The notes below the pieces were generated by a model, which saw only the letters and a list, made by a program, of their open reading frames with translations, was not told the DNA's origin and did not search any database. From NCBI GenBank assembly GCA_026399835.1, contig JAPLQE010000055.1, positions 1 to 64,000 on the forward strand: 64,000 nucleotides of DNA, read 5' to 3'. Positions 41,066 to 49,250 of this stretch are shown here, piece after piece. How positions within the stretch are numbered: the stretch's first letter is position 1; the number at the start of each line of letters is the position of its first letter. Both the position numbers and the translations under genes were made by a program. This DNA comes from Burkholderiales bacterium (GTDB lineage Bacteria > Pseudomonadota > Gammaproteobacteria > Burkholderiales > Burkholderiaceae_E).

Positions 41066-44000
41066 CTATCGGAGCTGGTTCCAGGCGGCACGCGGATTCC
41101 AGCCCCGCTGGATCTGGACCTGCGCGAGGCCCCCCGTGCCGCCGTTGATGGTGAGCTGCACCGTGCCGTTGGTCTTTCGGATGGGCGTCGGGGCGGCCAG
41201 TACGCCGTCGAGGCGATACGCCGCGCCCTTGCTCGCGCCGCCGCCGTCGAAGAGCGCCACACCCTGGCCGTTGAAGGGTGACATCGCCATCACCCACGAG
41301 GTGATGTTCGAGGCACAGGGGTCGAGCGCGGTCGTGGGCCGGACGGTCGACACGGTCATCAGCGACAGTTCCGGCATGTAGTTGACCCCCATCGTCACCC
41401 GCTCGCCGGCATTGGAGCTGCCGTCCAGATCGAGGTACCAGCCGGCTCCGGTGATCGGCGAGGCGTTCTGCGACACCGTTCTCAGGGTGGTCGTTTCGGA
41501 CACGATCGTCTGCTGCGTCAGGTTTGACCGGGTCGCGGTCCCGGCGCCGTCGGCGCGGTCCCGGATGCCGTAGATCGACTGCTTGTCGGTCGAGGCCGGA
41601 TCCGCCTGCGTGATCAGCCGCCCGGTGCCGAACAGCAGCACGCGACCGAGCTGCCGGTCGGAGGCGATGCGGACCTTCGCGGTGATCGGCTGGCGCTTGC
41701 TGTCCGGGCCGATCGCGGTGAAGAGCGGCAGGTTGGCGAAGTCCAGCTTCCAGTCGCTCGGCCCGTCGCCCGACAGCTTGAATCGCCACAGGTTGCCGAG
41801 CAGGTCGCCGGCATAGGCATACGACAGGCGCTTGCCCGCGGTGTAGAGCAGAGCCGGCGCGGCCAGGCCGTTGCCGACCGTGGTGGACTGCTCGCCGGTG
41901 GGGATCTTCTTCAGGACGGCGCCGGTCGACGCGTTCAGCACATACAGCATCGCCTTGTTCGACGGATGCCCGTAGCCGTTGCCGAAGGCGACGATCCACT
42001 CGCCGCTCTGGGCGCGGGCGATTACCGGCTCGCCGACCACGTGCCCGAGGTCGTCGTCGTCGGGGAAGTACTCCCAGAGCAGCGCCGGGCTCAGCGGATT
42101 CGTGACGTCCAGTGCGAATAGGCCGCGCGCGCCGGCGCCGGTGCTCGCCACCAGGATGGTGCGCCAGTTGGTGCCGTCATGGATGTCGTGCGTGGCGATC
42201 GGGCCGTCGACGTACCAGGTGTGGCCGGCCAGCGGGTCGGCCCGCTTGCCGATCTTCGCGAACGCGGGCGAAGGCATGTAGGCCCAGCGGTGCGCGCCGG
42301 TGTCGGCATTGAAGGCGTGCAGCATGCCGTCGTTCGAGCCGACGTAGACGGTCGGGTTCTTCGGGCGGCCGGTCGCGGTGTCCTGCTTGTCCTTCACGTA
42401 TTGCGCGTAGACGTTGCCGTCGATCTTCGTCGTGTCCGTCCAGGCCGTGACGCTGTAGCCGTAGTCCCGGCCGCCCTCGAAGAGCGGGGCCGAGCTGACC
42501 AGGTCGCCGAGCAGCCGGTCGCGCCGGCGCAGCTCCAGGTTGGACTTGTCGCCGAGCACCCATTTCACCAGGTCGGCCGCACCGATCGACGTGGTCATCG
42601 TGGCGCTGAGGGTGGTCGCCTGGGCTGCGAGCTCGGTCTGACGCGCCGCGGGCAGGCTGCTCAGCTCGGTCGGCAGCAGCTGCACGAGTCCGCCGGTCGC
42701 CGCCTTTGCGTAGACCTTGTGCGAGCCGATGCCGCCGTTCACCAGCGTGTTGAATGTCGTGTCGGTGGTCCACGTGGTGGTGGACTCGGGCGTGCCGTCC
42801 GCCTGCACCTTGTAGGCCCGCAGCGTGCCGTCCCAGCGCAGGCTGCTGAACGAGGTGTTGAACATCATCGAGTCGCTCTGCACCTGCAACGAGGAGCTGC
42901 TCACCGCGCTGGCACCGTCCTCCCGGGCCGAGATCCGGTTGGTCAGGTCCTCGAAGGCCTTGACCAGGGTCTGGGGAGAGTCGGCTGCGTAGAACGCGCC
43001 GCGGGAGTTGATCGCGCCATGCCAGAGATCGTAGACGTTTCCGGTGGTGTAGCCCGAGCCCGCGAGCGGCCATGTCGCGAGCCCCTGCTTGAACCGCTGG
43101 TAGCCGGTGGCCGGGCTGGTTGCGCCGGCGAAGGTGGAGCCGATCCACTGCACCGGCGTCTTCAGCCAGCTGCTCAGGCCCAGGCCGACGTAGATCGACG
43201 TCATCTTCTGCCAGCTGCCGGGATCGTTGCGCGGGTCCCAGTACTCGGCGAGCGTCGCGCTCAGGCCCGCTTGGTATGGCATGAACGGACGCAGTGTGTT
43301 GGCCAGGGTCGGTTGCAGGTCGGTCGCCCAGTAGTGGAACGACAGGTCCGCGATGGTGTTGGAGTTCGAATCCGTGTACGGCGCCATCGGCACGTACGGC
43401 GTACCGTCCGGAAGCGTGCGCCCGGTGCTGTCGGCGTTGCCGACACTTGCGCTCCCGCCGCCCCAGATGCCGTCGGTCATCATCACGTGGTAACTCGCGC
43501 GGCACGAGGCGTACTCGAGGCCGGTGGACTGGGTCGGATCGTTGGCGTACGGGCTGCCGGCGCCCTGTTTCGTCAGGTAGTCGCCGGCGCGCCGGACCGC
43601 GTCGAGCAGCGGCGTGCCACCGGAGGCGGGCAGCCGCTCGAGCCAGCTCCACATGTCGGTCCGCTTGGCGTCGACGAACGGGCCGATGCGTGCGTCGACG
43701 TCGGAGCGGCTGCTCTGCCAGCCCTTGCAGCTGTTGGTGAAGTTGGTTCCCTTGCAGGAGTTCAGTGCCTGCCAGGCGACCCGGTAGTCCTGCGGCAGCT
43801 TGGAGAACCCGATCATCGCCGCCGACACCGTGGCGAGGTTCCGGGTGCGGTAGAACGAGTACCAGTTCGCGAAGTTCTGGAACTGCCAGTTCGGATCGTC
43901 GGGCCGGGTCGAGTCGACCTGGGGGCGCTTGAACTGGAAGCAAGACATCGACAGCGCGCCCATCGTGGAGAGCGCCGGATCGGCCGGGCAGGTGGCGGTG

Positions 44001-44560
44001 CCGTCGGGCGTGTAGATCCACCAGTACGCCTCGGTCGCTGTCCCGGCGGAGACGCCGGTGCCCGGGCAGGCGCCCGCGGTGGGGCAATGGCTGGCGTAGC
44101 TGCCGCTGGTGTTGCTCGGGTCGTAGGTGTGTTCCGGGCGATACGAGGTCTGCAGGTTCACCAGGCCGCGGCTCGCGTCGAAGCCGTTGCGGCGCGCCGC
44201 GGTGTAGCTGGTCGGATACGGGTTGCCGCTCGCGTCTGGCGGCGCGGGGTAGGTCACCGATGGGTTGTAGTACATCGGGTTGAGGTTCGACTTGAACGCG
44301 ATCGACGCCGCGCCGGGATTGCTGCTGAATGAGTCGGGCGCGTAGGCCCAGGTCATCGATCCGGAGTCGTCGAGCGACAGCAGGATGTTCGGCGCGACGT
44401 TCTGGCCGATGAACCAGGGCACGCTTGGCAGCGTGATCAGCGGTGTGGCGGCCGCGGTCACCGGGGAGGGGGCCAGCACGACCGCGAGGGTGCCCCCCAC
44501 GAGCGCGACGAATCCGGCGAGCAGCCGGCGCATGGAAGAGGCGGCAGGGCGGTGCGTCAT
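41066..44560 (-). CDS. pilY1: type IV pilus tip adhesin/assembly protein PilY1
   Basis: A 1164-residue secreted protein with a signal peptide (about 1-37). The N-terminal von Willebrand A-like region has a MIDAS-type DDSGSM (64-69) and MMTDGIW. The C-terminal PilC/PilY1 beta-propeller (about 600-1000) carries YVGSNDGMLHAF and YAGDLLGNLWRF. The acidic calcium loop that normally precedes YAGDLxGNLWRF is replaced by neutral and basic residues. With the minor pilins it forms the tip complex for pilus assembly, adhesion and surface sensing. ATGA overlap with pilX fixes the start at 44560. Confidence 0.93.
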   Translation of the reverse strand: MTHRPAASSMRRLLAGFVALVGGTLAVVLAPSPVTAAATPLITLPSVPWFIGQNVAPNILLSLDDSGSMTWAYAPDSFSSNPGAASIAFKSNLNPMYYNPSVTYPAPPDASGNPYPTSYTAARRNGFDASRGLVNLQTSYRPEHTYDPSNTSGSYASHCPTAGACPGTGVSAGTATEAYWWIYTPDGTATCPADPALSTMGALSMSCFQFKRPQVDSTRPDDPNWQFQNFANWYSFYRTRNLATVSAAMIGFSKLPQDYRVAWQALNSCKGTNFTNSCKGWQSSRSDVDARIGPFVDAKRTDMWSWLERLPASGGTPLLDAVRRAGDYLTKQGAGSPYANDPTQSTGLEYASCRASYHVMMTDGIWGGGSASVGNADSTGRTLPDGTPYVPMAPYTDSNSNTIADLSFHYWATDLQPTLANTLRPFMPYQAGLSATLAEYWDPRNDPGSWQKMTSIYVGLGLSSWLKTPVQWIGSTFAGATSPATGYQRFKQGLATWPLAGSGYTTGNVYDLWHGAINSRGAFYAADSPQTLVKAFEDLTNRISAREDGASAVSSSSLQVQSDSMMFNTSFSSLRWDGTLRAYKVQADGTPESTTTWTTDTTFNTLVNGGIGSHKVYAKAATGGLVQLLPTELSSLPAARQTELAAQATTLSATMTTSIGAADLVKWVLGDKSNLELRRRDRLLGDLVSSAPLFEGGRDYGYSVTAWTDTTKIDGNVYAQYVKDKQDTATGRPKNPTVYVGSNDGMLHAFNADTGAHRWAYMPSPAFAKIGKRADPLAGHTWYVDGPIATHDIHDGTNWRTILVASTGAGARGLFALDVTNPLSPALLWEYFPDDDDLGHVVGEPVIARAQSGEWIVAFGNGYGHPSNKAMLYVLNASTGAVLKKIPTGEQSTTVGNGLAAPALLYTAGKRLSYAYAGDLLGNLWRFKLSGDGPSDWKLDFANLPLFTAIGPDSKRQPITAKVRIASDRQLGRVLLFGTGRLITQADPASTDKQSIYGIRDRADGAGTATRSNLTQQTIVSETTTLRTVSQNASPITGAGWYLDLDGSSNAGERVTMGVNYMPELSLMTVSTVRPTTALDPCASNITSWVMAMSPFNGQGVALFDGGGASKGAAYRLDGVLAAPTPIRKTNGTVQLTINGGTGGLAQVQIQRGWNPRAAWNQLR

Positions 44561-45141
44561 TTGGGCAGGGTCACCAGAGTGGCCTGGATCAGGACCTCGG
44601 CGGCGGCATCGCCCTTGCCGAAGATCGTGAGACGGCTGTAGTTCAACGGGTAGGTGGTCGGGCCCGAGGGCTCGCCTTCGTCGTCGATCGCCAGGCGCTC
44701 GATCACGTAGCGCGACTTGTCGACGTGGGCGATCGACTGGGGCAGCAGGGTCTCGATCGTGCTGTCGTCGTCGGGCATGCCCCAGGAGCGCCAGAACTTC
44801 AGCGACCCGCTGTCGATCTCGGTCACCGAGCCGCCCGCCGGCAGGCGCCCGCCGTAGTACAGGCCGCCGGACTCCATCGGCTCGCTGGTGCCGGTGGCGA
44901 CCATCTGTCGCAGCCGAGCGATGGACTGCAGCGTCGCGGCTTCCGCCCCCTCGAACGAGGCGCTCCGGTCGCGCATGTTGCCGGCGACCTTGTACTCGAC
45001 GATGGCGCTCTCGAGCGAGCTCGACCCGACGACCATCATCAGCGCGAGCAGCAGCATCGCGACGAGCAGCGCGACGCCGCGCTGACTGGGGCGCGCCGCG
45101 GCGCGCCGGCGTGACGGGAAGGGAGACAGGCGGCGGGTCAT
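44557..45141 (-). CDS. pilX: type IV minor pilin PilX
   Basis: A 194-residue PilX-family protein. The N-terminal helix is RGVALLVAMLLLALMMVVG and lacks Glu at +5, as usual for PilX and its GspK counterpart, consistent with a position at the tip. VEYKVAGNMRDRSASFEGAE is the typical PilX continuation. The ATG at 45141 overlaps the pilW stop; upstream codons in frame belong to pilW in another frame. Confidence 0.88.
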   Translation of the reverse strand: MTRRLSPFPSRRRAAARPSQRGVALLVAMLLLALMMVVGSSSLESAIVEYKVAGNMRDRSASFEGAEAATLQSIARLRQMVATGTSEPMESGGLYYGGRLPAGGSVTEIDSGSLKFWRSWGMPDDDSTIETLLPQSIAHVDKSRYVIERLAIDDEGEPSGPTTYPLNYSRLTIFGKGDAAAEVLIQATLVTLPK

Positions 45142-46289
45142 GGGTCGACGGTCACTCTGGATCGGATCGTGAACGACGATTCGAAGTTGCGGATCACGGG
45201 GACGTCGCGCGCCTGGTTGCCCTGGCTGGGCTGCATCCGCAGCCGGATGTCGACGCGCACCACGCGGCGCCATTCGGTCGAGGCGTCAGCGGGCAGGAAG
45301 TCCACGCCGTCGGTGACCTCGTCGAGCTGGCGGCGGACGGTGAAGGTCGGGTCCGAGTTCACCGCGTGCGCGTTGTCGAGGCCGAGGCCGGTCACCCGCA
45401 GCGAGGTCGCGCCGACGAGCACCTGGCGCTCCGTCTCCCAGACGAGCGTGTTGCTGCTCATGCTCAGGGTCCGCATCATCAGCGCCCGCTGCGCGACGCC
45501 GTCGAGGGTGATGTCGGCGACGTAGTACTGCACGACACGGATCGGATAGAGCGTGCTCGAGGGCCAGTACATGCAGCCCGACCCGACGCGCGATGCGTGG
45601 CCGCAGCGGGCGCCGGTCAGCGGTCGGGCCGAATCGATCTGGACCTCCCCGGCGGCCACCGATGCCGCGCTGACGATCACCGCGCTCTGGCAGTCGGACA
45701 GCAGCCCGAGCCGGTTGGCGGACTGCGGCGTGGCGTCGTTGCGGCTCGGCTCGAAGGTGCCCATCGTGGTGAGGGTCAGCCCGTCGGACGACAGCGGCCC
45801 GTTCAGGCGCGTGGCGCCGTCGAAGCTCGCGTAGCGGACCTCGATCACGTGCGAGTCGGCGACCGCACCGGCCGGCACCGAGATGCCCCAGGTCGTGGTG
45901 CCCGAGTTGCCGAGGAAGGCGCGGATCGAGTTCTGGGCGTCGATCGTGAAGTTGCTCGTCGACGCGGCCAGCGCCGGGTCGACCGGGATCACCGTCGTCT
46001 CCCAGGCCCGCGGGTCGACGTGACGCGTCAGTGCGCTGTTGCAGCCGATGAAGCCGGCCTGCCGGATGTCGCGCCCGAGCTGCTCGAGCGCCACCCGTCC
46101 GTTGCCCTGGACCTGCGCGAGCTCGGTGCCGTAGCGCTGGGAGGCGCGCATCGACAGGAAGGCGAACGTGATCGCGGTCAGAACCACCAGCGACAGCGCG
46201 GTCGCGACCACGATCTCGATGAGCGTCATGCCGCCGGAGACGCTGCGGGCAGCGCGCCGGTTCCGCGGCCGATGGGCATGCCTCGTCAT
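45138..46289 (-). CDS. pilW: type IV minor pilin PilW
   Basis: A 383-residue prepilin with the cleavage site GGMTLIEIVVATALSLVVLT (Gly -1, Glu +5) and a large beta-rich C-terminal domain. The IRQAGFIGCN segment (about 75) is a hallmark of PilW. It belongs to the priming complex with PilV, PilX and FimT. Start and stop overlap pilV and pilX by 4 bp each, so stoichiometry is probably set by coupled translation. Confidence 0.9.
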   Translation of the reverse strand: MTRHAHRPRNRRAARSVSGGMTLIEIVVATALSLVVLTAITFAFLSMRASQRYGTELAQVQGNGRVALEQLGRDIRQAGFIGCNSALTRHVDPRAWETTVIPVDPALAASTSNFTIDAQNSIRAFLGNSGTTTWGISVPAGAVADSHVIEVRYASFDGATRLNGPLSSDGLTLTTMGTFEPSRNDATPQSANRLGLLSDCQSAVIVSAASVAAGEVQIDSARPLTGARCGHASRVGSGCMYWPSSTLYPIRVVQYYVADITLDGVAQRALMMRTLSMSSNTLVWETERQVLVGATSLRVTGLGLDNAHAVNSDPTFTVRRQLDEVTDGVDFLPADASTEWRRVVRVDIRLRMQPSQGNQARDVPVIRNFESSFTIRSRVTVDP

Positions 46290-46759
46290 GGCTGTGCCCT
46301 CAAGCCCTGGACGCGCATGTGGCGCAGCTGTTCGCTGCCCGGGTCGCCCGCGCCCGCCCGCCGGTCGTCCCAGCGGACGACGACGTTGATCTCGTCGAAC
46401 ACGCGCCCGGTGACCGTATCGGTCCGCGGCGTGATGGTGATCTCGCCGTCGCCGGCCGGCAGGCTGCGGCCGAGCTGCGCCTTCCAGGTTGCGAGGTCGC
46501 GCCCCGTCACGTCGGCACCGCTCGGCGTCACGCTGAACGCGACCGTGTAGTTGCCCGTCGGGTTCGCGCGCGCCCGGTCGATCACGTGCTCGGCCAGAAC
46601 GGCGGCCTGAGCCCGCCAGCTGTTGCCGTTGAGGGCCTGCATGCCGCGCGCCTGGGAAAAGAGGATCCCGCCGAGTCCGAGCGACACGACGATCAGCGCG
46701 ACCAGCAGCTCGATGAGCGAGAAGCCGTGGTGGCGATGGGCGATGGCGTGCGGTGGCAT
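46286..46759 (-). CDS. pilV: type IV minor pilin PilV
   Basis: A 157-residue prepilin with the cleavage site HGFSLIELLVALIVVSLGLGG (Gly -1, Phe +1, Glu +5). It has the QARGMQALNGNSWRAQAAVLA continuation typical of PilV, including RARANPTGNY. It lies between fimT and pilW; the ATG at 46759 comes 15 bp after the fimT stop. Confidence 0.9.
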   Translation of the reverse strand: MPPHAIAHRHHGFSLIELLVALIVVSLGLGGILFSQARGMQALNGNSWRAQAAVLAEHVIDRARANPTGNYTVAFSVTPSGADVTGRDLATWKAQLGRSLPAGDGEITITPRTDTVTGRVFDEINVVVRWDDRRAGAGDPGSEQLRHMRVQGLRAQP

Positions 46760-46773
46760 CTCGGGTCGGGCAC

Positions 46774-47298
46774 TCAGTTGATCGGGCCGATGGTGGTCGA
46801 ACCGGTGCGCCCGATGGTGACGGTCCTGGAGCGGCTGTTGACCTCCATCCGCAGCGTCGAGTCCATGGGGGTGCCGTCGAGGGCCAGCGCGACGTTGCGC
46901 CCCTGGGCGTCGAACGCGAGCGCGCCTGGACTGCTCGAAGGAAAGCTGCTGGAAGAGGGCATCGCGAACTGCCGGACGACGGTGTCCGCCACTCCGACCG
47001 CGTTGGACGCATCCGCATCGGCCTCGAAGTGGACGAGCAGACCCGAGGACCAGTCCGTGCCGCTCAGCGGCCGCACGGCGACCACCCCGGCGCGCTTGAT
47101 CGCCTCGGCGCGTGCGAGCCGGATCGCGTTGACGATCTGGGTCGTCCCGGCCTCGAGGCGGCGGGCGGTCACGGCGTCCCGGAAGCTCGGCGCCGCGGCG
47201 GCGACCAGGATGCCGAGCACCGCGAGCACCGACAGCAGCTCGATCAGCGTGAAGCCGGCGCTCGGGCCGCCGGCCGGGGCGGGGCGGAGGTATGTCAT
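46774..47298 (-). CDS. fimT: type IV minor pilin FimT/GspH family
   Basis: A 174-residue prepilin with the cleavage site AGFTLIELLSVLAVLGILVA (Gly -1, Glu +5). The ARRLEAGTTQIVNAIRLARAEAIKR segment and GspH-like domain follow, with an unusual serine-rich stretch (PSSSSFPSSS) near residue 130. FimT-type minor pilins bind DNA or prime pili in characterised species. First gene of the operon; the ATG at 47298 follows a weak purine-rich region, and no clear promoter is seen in the 187 bp to lysC. Confidence 0.88.
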   Translation of the reverse strand: MTYLRPAPAGGPSAGFTLIELLSVLAVLGILVAAAAPSFRDAVTARRLEAGTTQIVNAIRLARAEAIKRAGVVAVRPLSGTDWSSGLLVHFEADADASNAVGVADTVVRQFAMPSSSSFPSSSPGALAFDAQGRNVALALDGTPMDSTLRMEVNSRSRTVTIGRTGSTTIGPIN

Positions 47299-47442
47299 TG
47301 TGCAGATTCTTTCGACCCCGTGCCGATCCCTCAAGGACAGCGGCCCGGCGATCGACCGGCGGACGATGCTCTCGGACGGGCGGCGGGCCCACGCACGCGA
47401 TGGGCTCGGACTTCCTCGGACCGAGGGGTCGGATGGGCCACG

Positions 47443-47448
47443 TATAAT
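47443..47448 (+). promoter_or_regulatory. -10 box (TATAAT) of lysC
   Basis: A perfect TATAAT in CGTATAATTC lies 37 bases before the lysC ATG. The 47299-47485 gap also separates it from the divergent pilin operon. No -35 box stands out. Confidence 0.6.
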
Positions 47449-47485
47449 TCAGGGTTTCGTTCGAAGACTCCCGATCCGCGGCGCC

Positions 47486-48742
47486 ATGGCCCTCATCGTT
47501 CACAAGTACGGCGGCACCTCGATGGGCTCGGTCGAGCGCATCCGGAATGTCGCGCAGCGCGTCGCCAAGTGGCATCGTGCCGGTCACCGCTTGGTCGTCG
47601 TGCCGTCCGCGATGTCCGGCGAGACGAACCGGCTGATCGGTCTGGCGCGCGAGCTGCAGGCGCAGCCCGATCCGCGCGAGCTCGACATGATCGCCTCGAC
47701 CGGCGAGCAGGTCTCGGTCGGATTGCTCGCGATCGCGCTCAAGGCGATCGGCGTCGATGCCGTCAGCTACGCGGGCTGGCAGGTGCCGATCCGCACCGAC
47801 GATGCATTCACCAAGGCCCGGATCGCCTCGATCGACGATGCCCGCGTGCGCGCCGACCTGGAGGCTGGGCGCGTCGTGATCGTCACCGGCTTCCAGGGCG
47901 TGGACCCGGCCGGCCACATCACGACGCTCGGGCGCGGCGGATCGGACACCTCGGCCGTCGCCGTAGCGGCCGCCATGGGCGCCGAGGAGTGCCTCATTTA
48001 CACCGACGTCGACGGCGTCTACACCACCGACCCGCGGATCGTGCCCGAGGCCCGGCGGCTCGCCCGCATCACCTTCGAGGAGATGCTCGAGATGGCGAGC
48101 CTGGGCTCGAAGGTGCTGCAGATCCGCTCGGTCGAGTTCGCGGGCAAGTACAAGGTGCGCACGCGCGTGCTGTCGAGTCTCACCCCGCCCGACATCCCGC
48201 TGGCCGAGGAGATGGCCTCCGGCACGCTGATCACGTTCGAGGAAGCGCAGACGATGGAACAGGCAGTCATTTCCGGCATCGCGTTCGCGCGCGACGAGGC
48301 CAAGATCACCGTGATGAACGTGCCCGACCGTCCGGGCGTCGCCTACCAGATCCTGGGGCCGGTGGCCGAGGCGAACGTCGACGTCGACATGATCATCCAG
48401 AACCAGAGCGTGAACGGGATGACCGACTTCTCGTTCACGGTGTCGCGCGCCGAGTACCAGAAGGCGCTCGACGTCCTGGGCGGCAGCGTCCGGCCGAAGC
48501 TCGGCGCCGGCGACATCGTCGGCGACCCGAAGATCGCGAAGGTCTCGGTGGTGGGCATCGGCATGCGCTCTCACGTCGGCATCGCGAGCCGGATGTTCCG
48601 CACGCTGTCGGAGGAGGGGATCAACATCCAGATGATCTCGACGAGCGAGATCAAGATCTCGGTGGTGATCGAGGACAAGTACCTTGAGCTCGCGGTGCGT
48701 GCGCTGCACAAGGCCTTCGACCTGGAGCAGCCGGTCGGCTGA
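47486..48742 (+). CDS. lysC: aspartate kinase
   Basis: A 418-residue kinase for the first step of the aspartate pathway (lysine, threonine, methionine). The amino-acid-kinase motif VHKYGGTSMGS (residues 5-15) and TLGRGGSDTSAVA (about 150) are intact. Two C-terminal ACT domains (about 265-410) are expected to bind lysine and threonine for feedback control (ITVMNVPDRPGVAYQIL, then VVGIGMRSHVGIASRMF). The internal translation start known for some alpha2beta2 aspartokinases cannot be verified here. It is followed by tRNA-Ser, a conserved arrangement in Burkholderiales. Confidence 0.97.
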   Translation: MALIVHKYGGTSMGSVERIRNVAQRVAKWHRAGHRLVVVPSAMSGETNRLIGLARELQAQPDPRELDMIASTGEQVSVGLLAIALKAIGVDAVSYAGWQVPIRTDDAFTKARIASIDDARVRADLEAGRVVIVTGFQGVDPAGHITTLGRGGSDTSAVAVAAAMGAEECLIYTDVDGVYTTDPRIVPEARRLARITFEEMLEMASLGSKVLQIRSVEFAGKYKVRTRVLSSLTPPDIPLAEEMASGTLITFEEAQTMEQAVISGIAFARDEAKITVMNVPDRPGVAYQILGPVAEANVDVDMIIQNQSVNGMTDFSFTVSRAEYQKALDVLGGSVRPKLGAGDIVGDPKIAKVSVVGIGMRSHVGIASRMFRTLSEEGINIQMISTSEIKISVVIEDKYLELAVRALHKAFDLEQPVG

Positions 48743-48793
48743 GCGCGCCGCCCGACAGGGCCGCCGGGGCCCGTGTTACCATCGTGGCTGAAC

Positions 48794-48884
48794 GGAGACG
48801 TGACCGAGAGGCCGAAGGTGCTCCCCTGCTAAGGGAGTATGTGCCAAAAGCGCATCGAGGGTTCGAATCCCTCCGTCTCCGCCA
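48794..48884 (+). tRNA. tRNA-Ser (anticodon GCT)
   Basis: A complete class II tRNA. The acceptor arms GGAGACG (48794-48800) and CGTCTCC (48874-48880) pair perfectly. The anticodon loop CTGCTAA (48826-48832) carries GCT at 48828-48830, reading AGC/AGU. A long variable arm (TATGTGCC-AAAA-GCGCAT) and the T-loop GGTTCGAATCC are present. The CCA end is encoded (48882-48884). A weak TACCAT -10 candidate lies at 48777-48782. Confidence 0.97.
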
Positions 48885-48892
48885 ACGAAGAG

Positions 48893-48914
48893 GCCGCCGC
48901 AAGGCGGCTTTTTT
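48893..48914 (+). terminator. rho-independent terminator after tRNA-Ser
   Basis: GCCGCC (48893-48898), loop GCAA, GGCGGC (48903-48908), then six T residues (48909-48914). This is the clearest intrinsic terminator of the window. Confidence 0.92.
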
Positions 48915-49012
48915 GTGGGCGCCGCCGCGAGCGCCGATATGCTTGTGGCCGTCGCCGCGAGCGCCGGCGTGCGCTCAGCCTGTACAGTTGAACTCTCGAC
49001 GAGGAGGACACC

Positions 49013-49165
49013 ATGCCCAAGGGCGAACAGCGCAGCAACAAGATGACGAAGAAGCCGAAGAAAGACAGCGCGCCCCTCAAGGAGGTGTCTGCCGTCTCGT
49101 CGCGGCCGACGCCGCCGACGACGCTCGTGATGCCCAAGGGCAAGCTGAAGAACAAGCCGGCCTGA
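49013..49165 (+). CDS. small basic conserved protein (50 aa)
   Basis: Encodes 50 residues starting MPKGEQRSNKMTKKPKKD and ending MPKGKLKNKPA, so the MPKG motif occurs at both ends. It has lysine-rich flanks around a Ser/Pro/Thr-rich middle. A strong ribosome binding site (GAGGAGG, 6 bases before the ATG) and a possible TACAGT -10 box at 48983-48988 support a real gene. Similar tiny lysine-rich proteins of unknown function occur in Burkholderiales; RNA or DNA binding is a guess from charge. It precedes the macroglobulin gene by 85 bp. Confidence 0.7.
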   Translation: MPKGEQRSNKMTKKPKKDSAPLKEVSAVSSRPTPPTTLVMPKGKLKNKPA

Positions 49166-49250
49166 GCGGAGCGGGCCGCGTGCCGGCCCGATCCATGAAC
49201 GCCCGCGCGCCGACGGGCCGACCCCACGACCGAACGGACCGCCGACGTCC

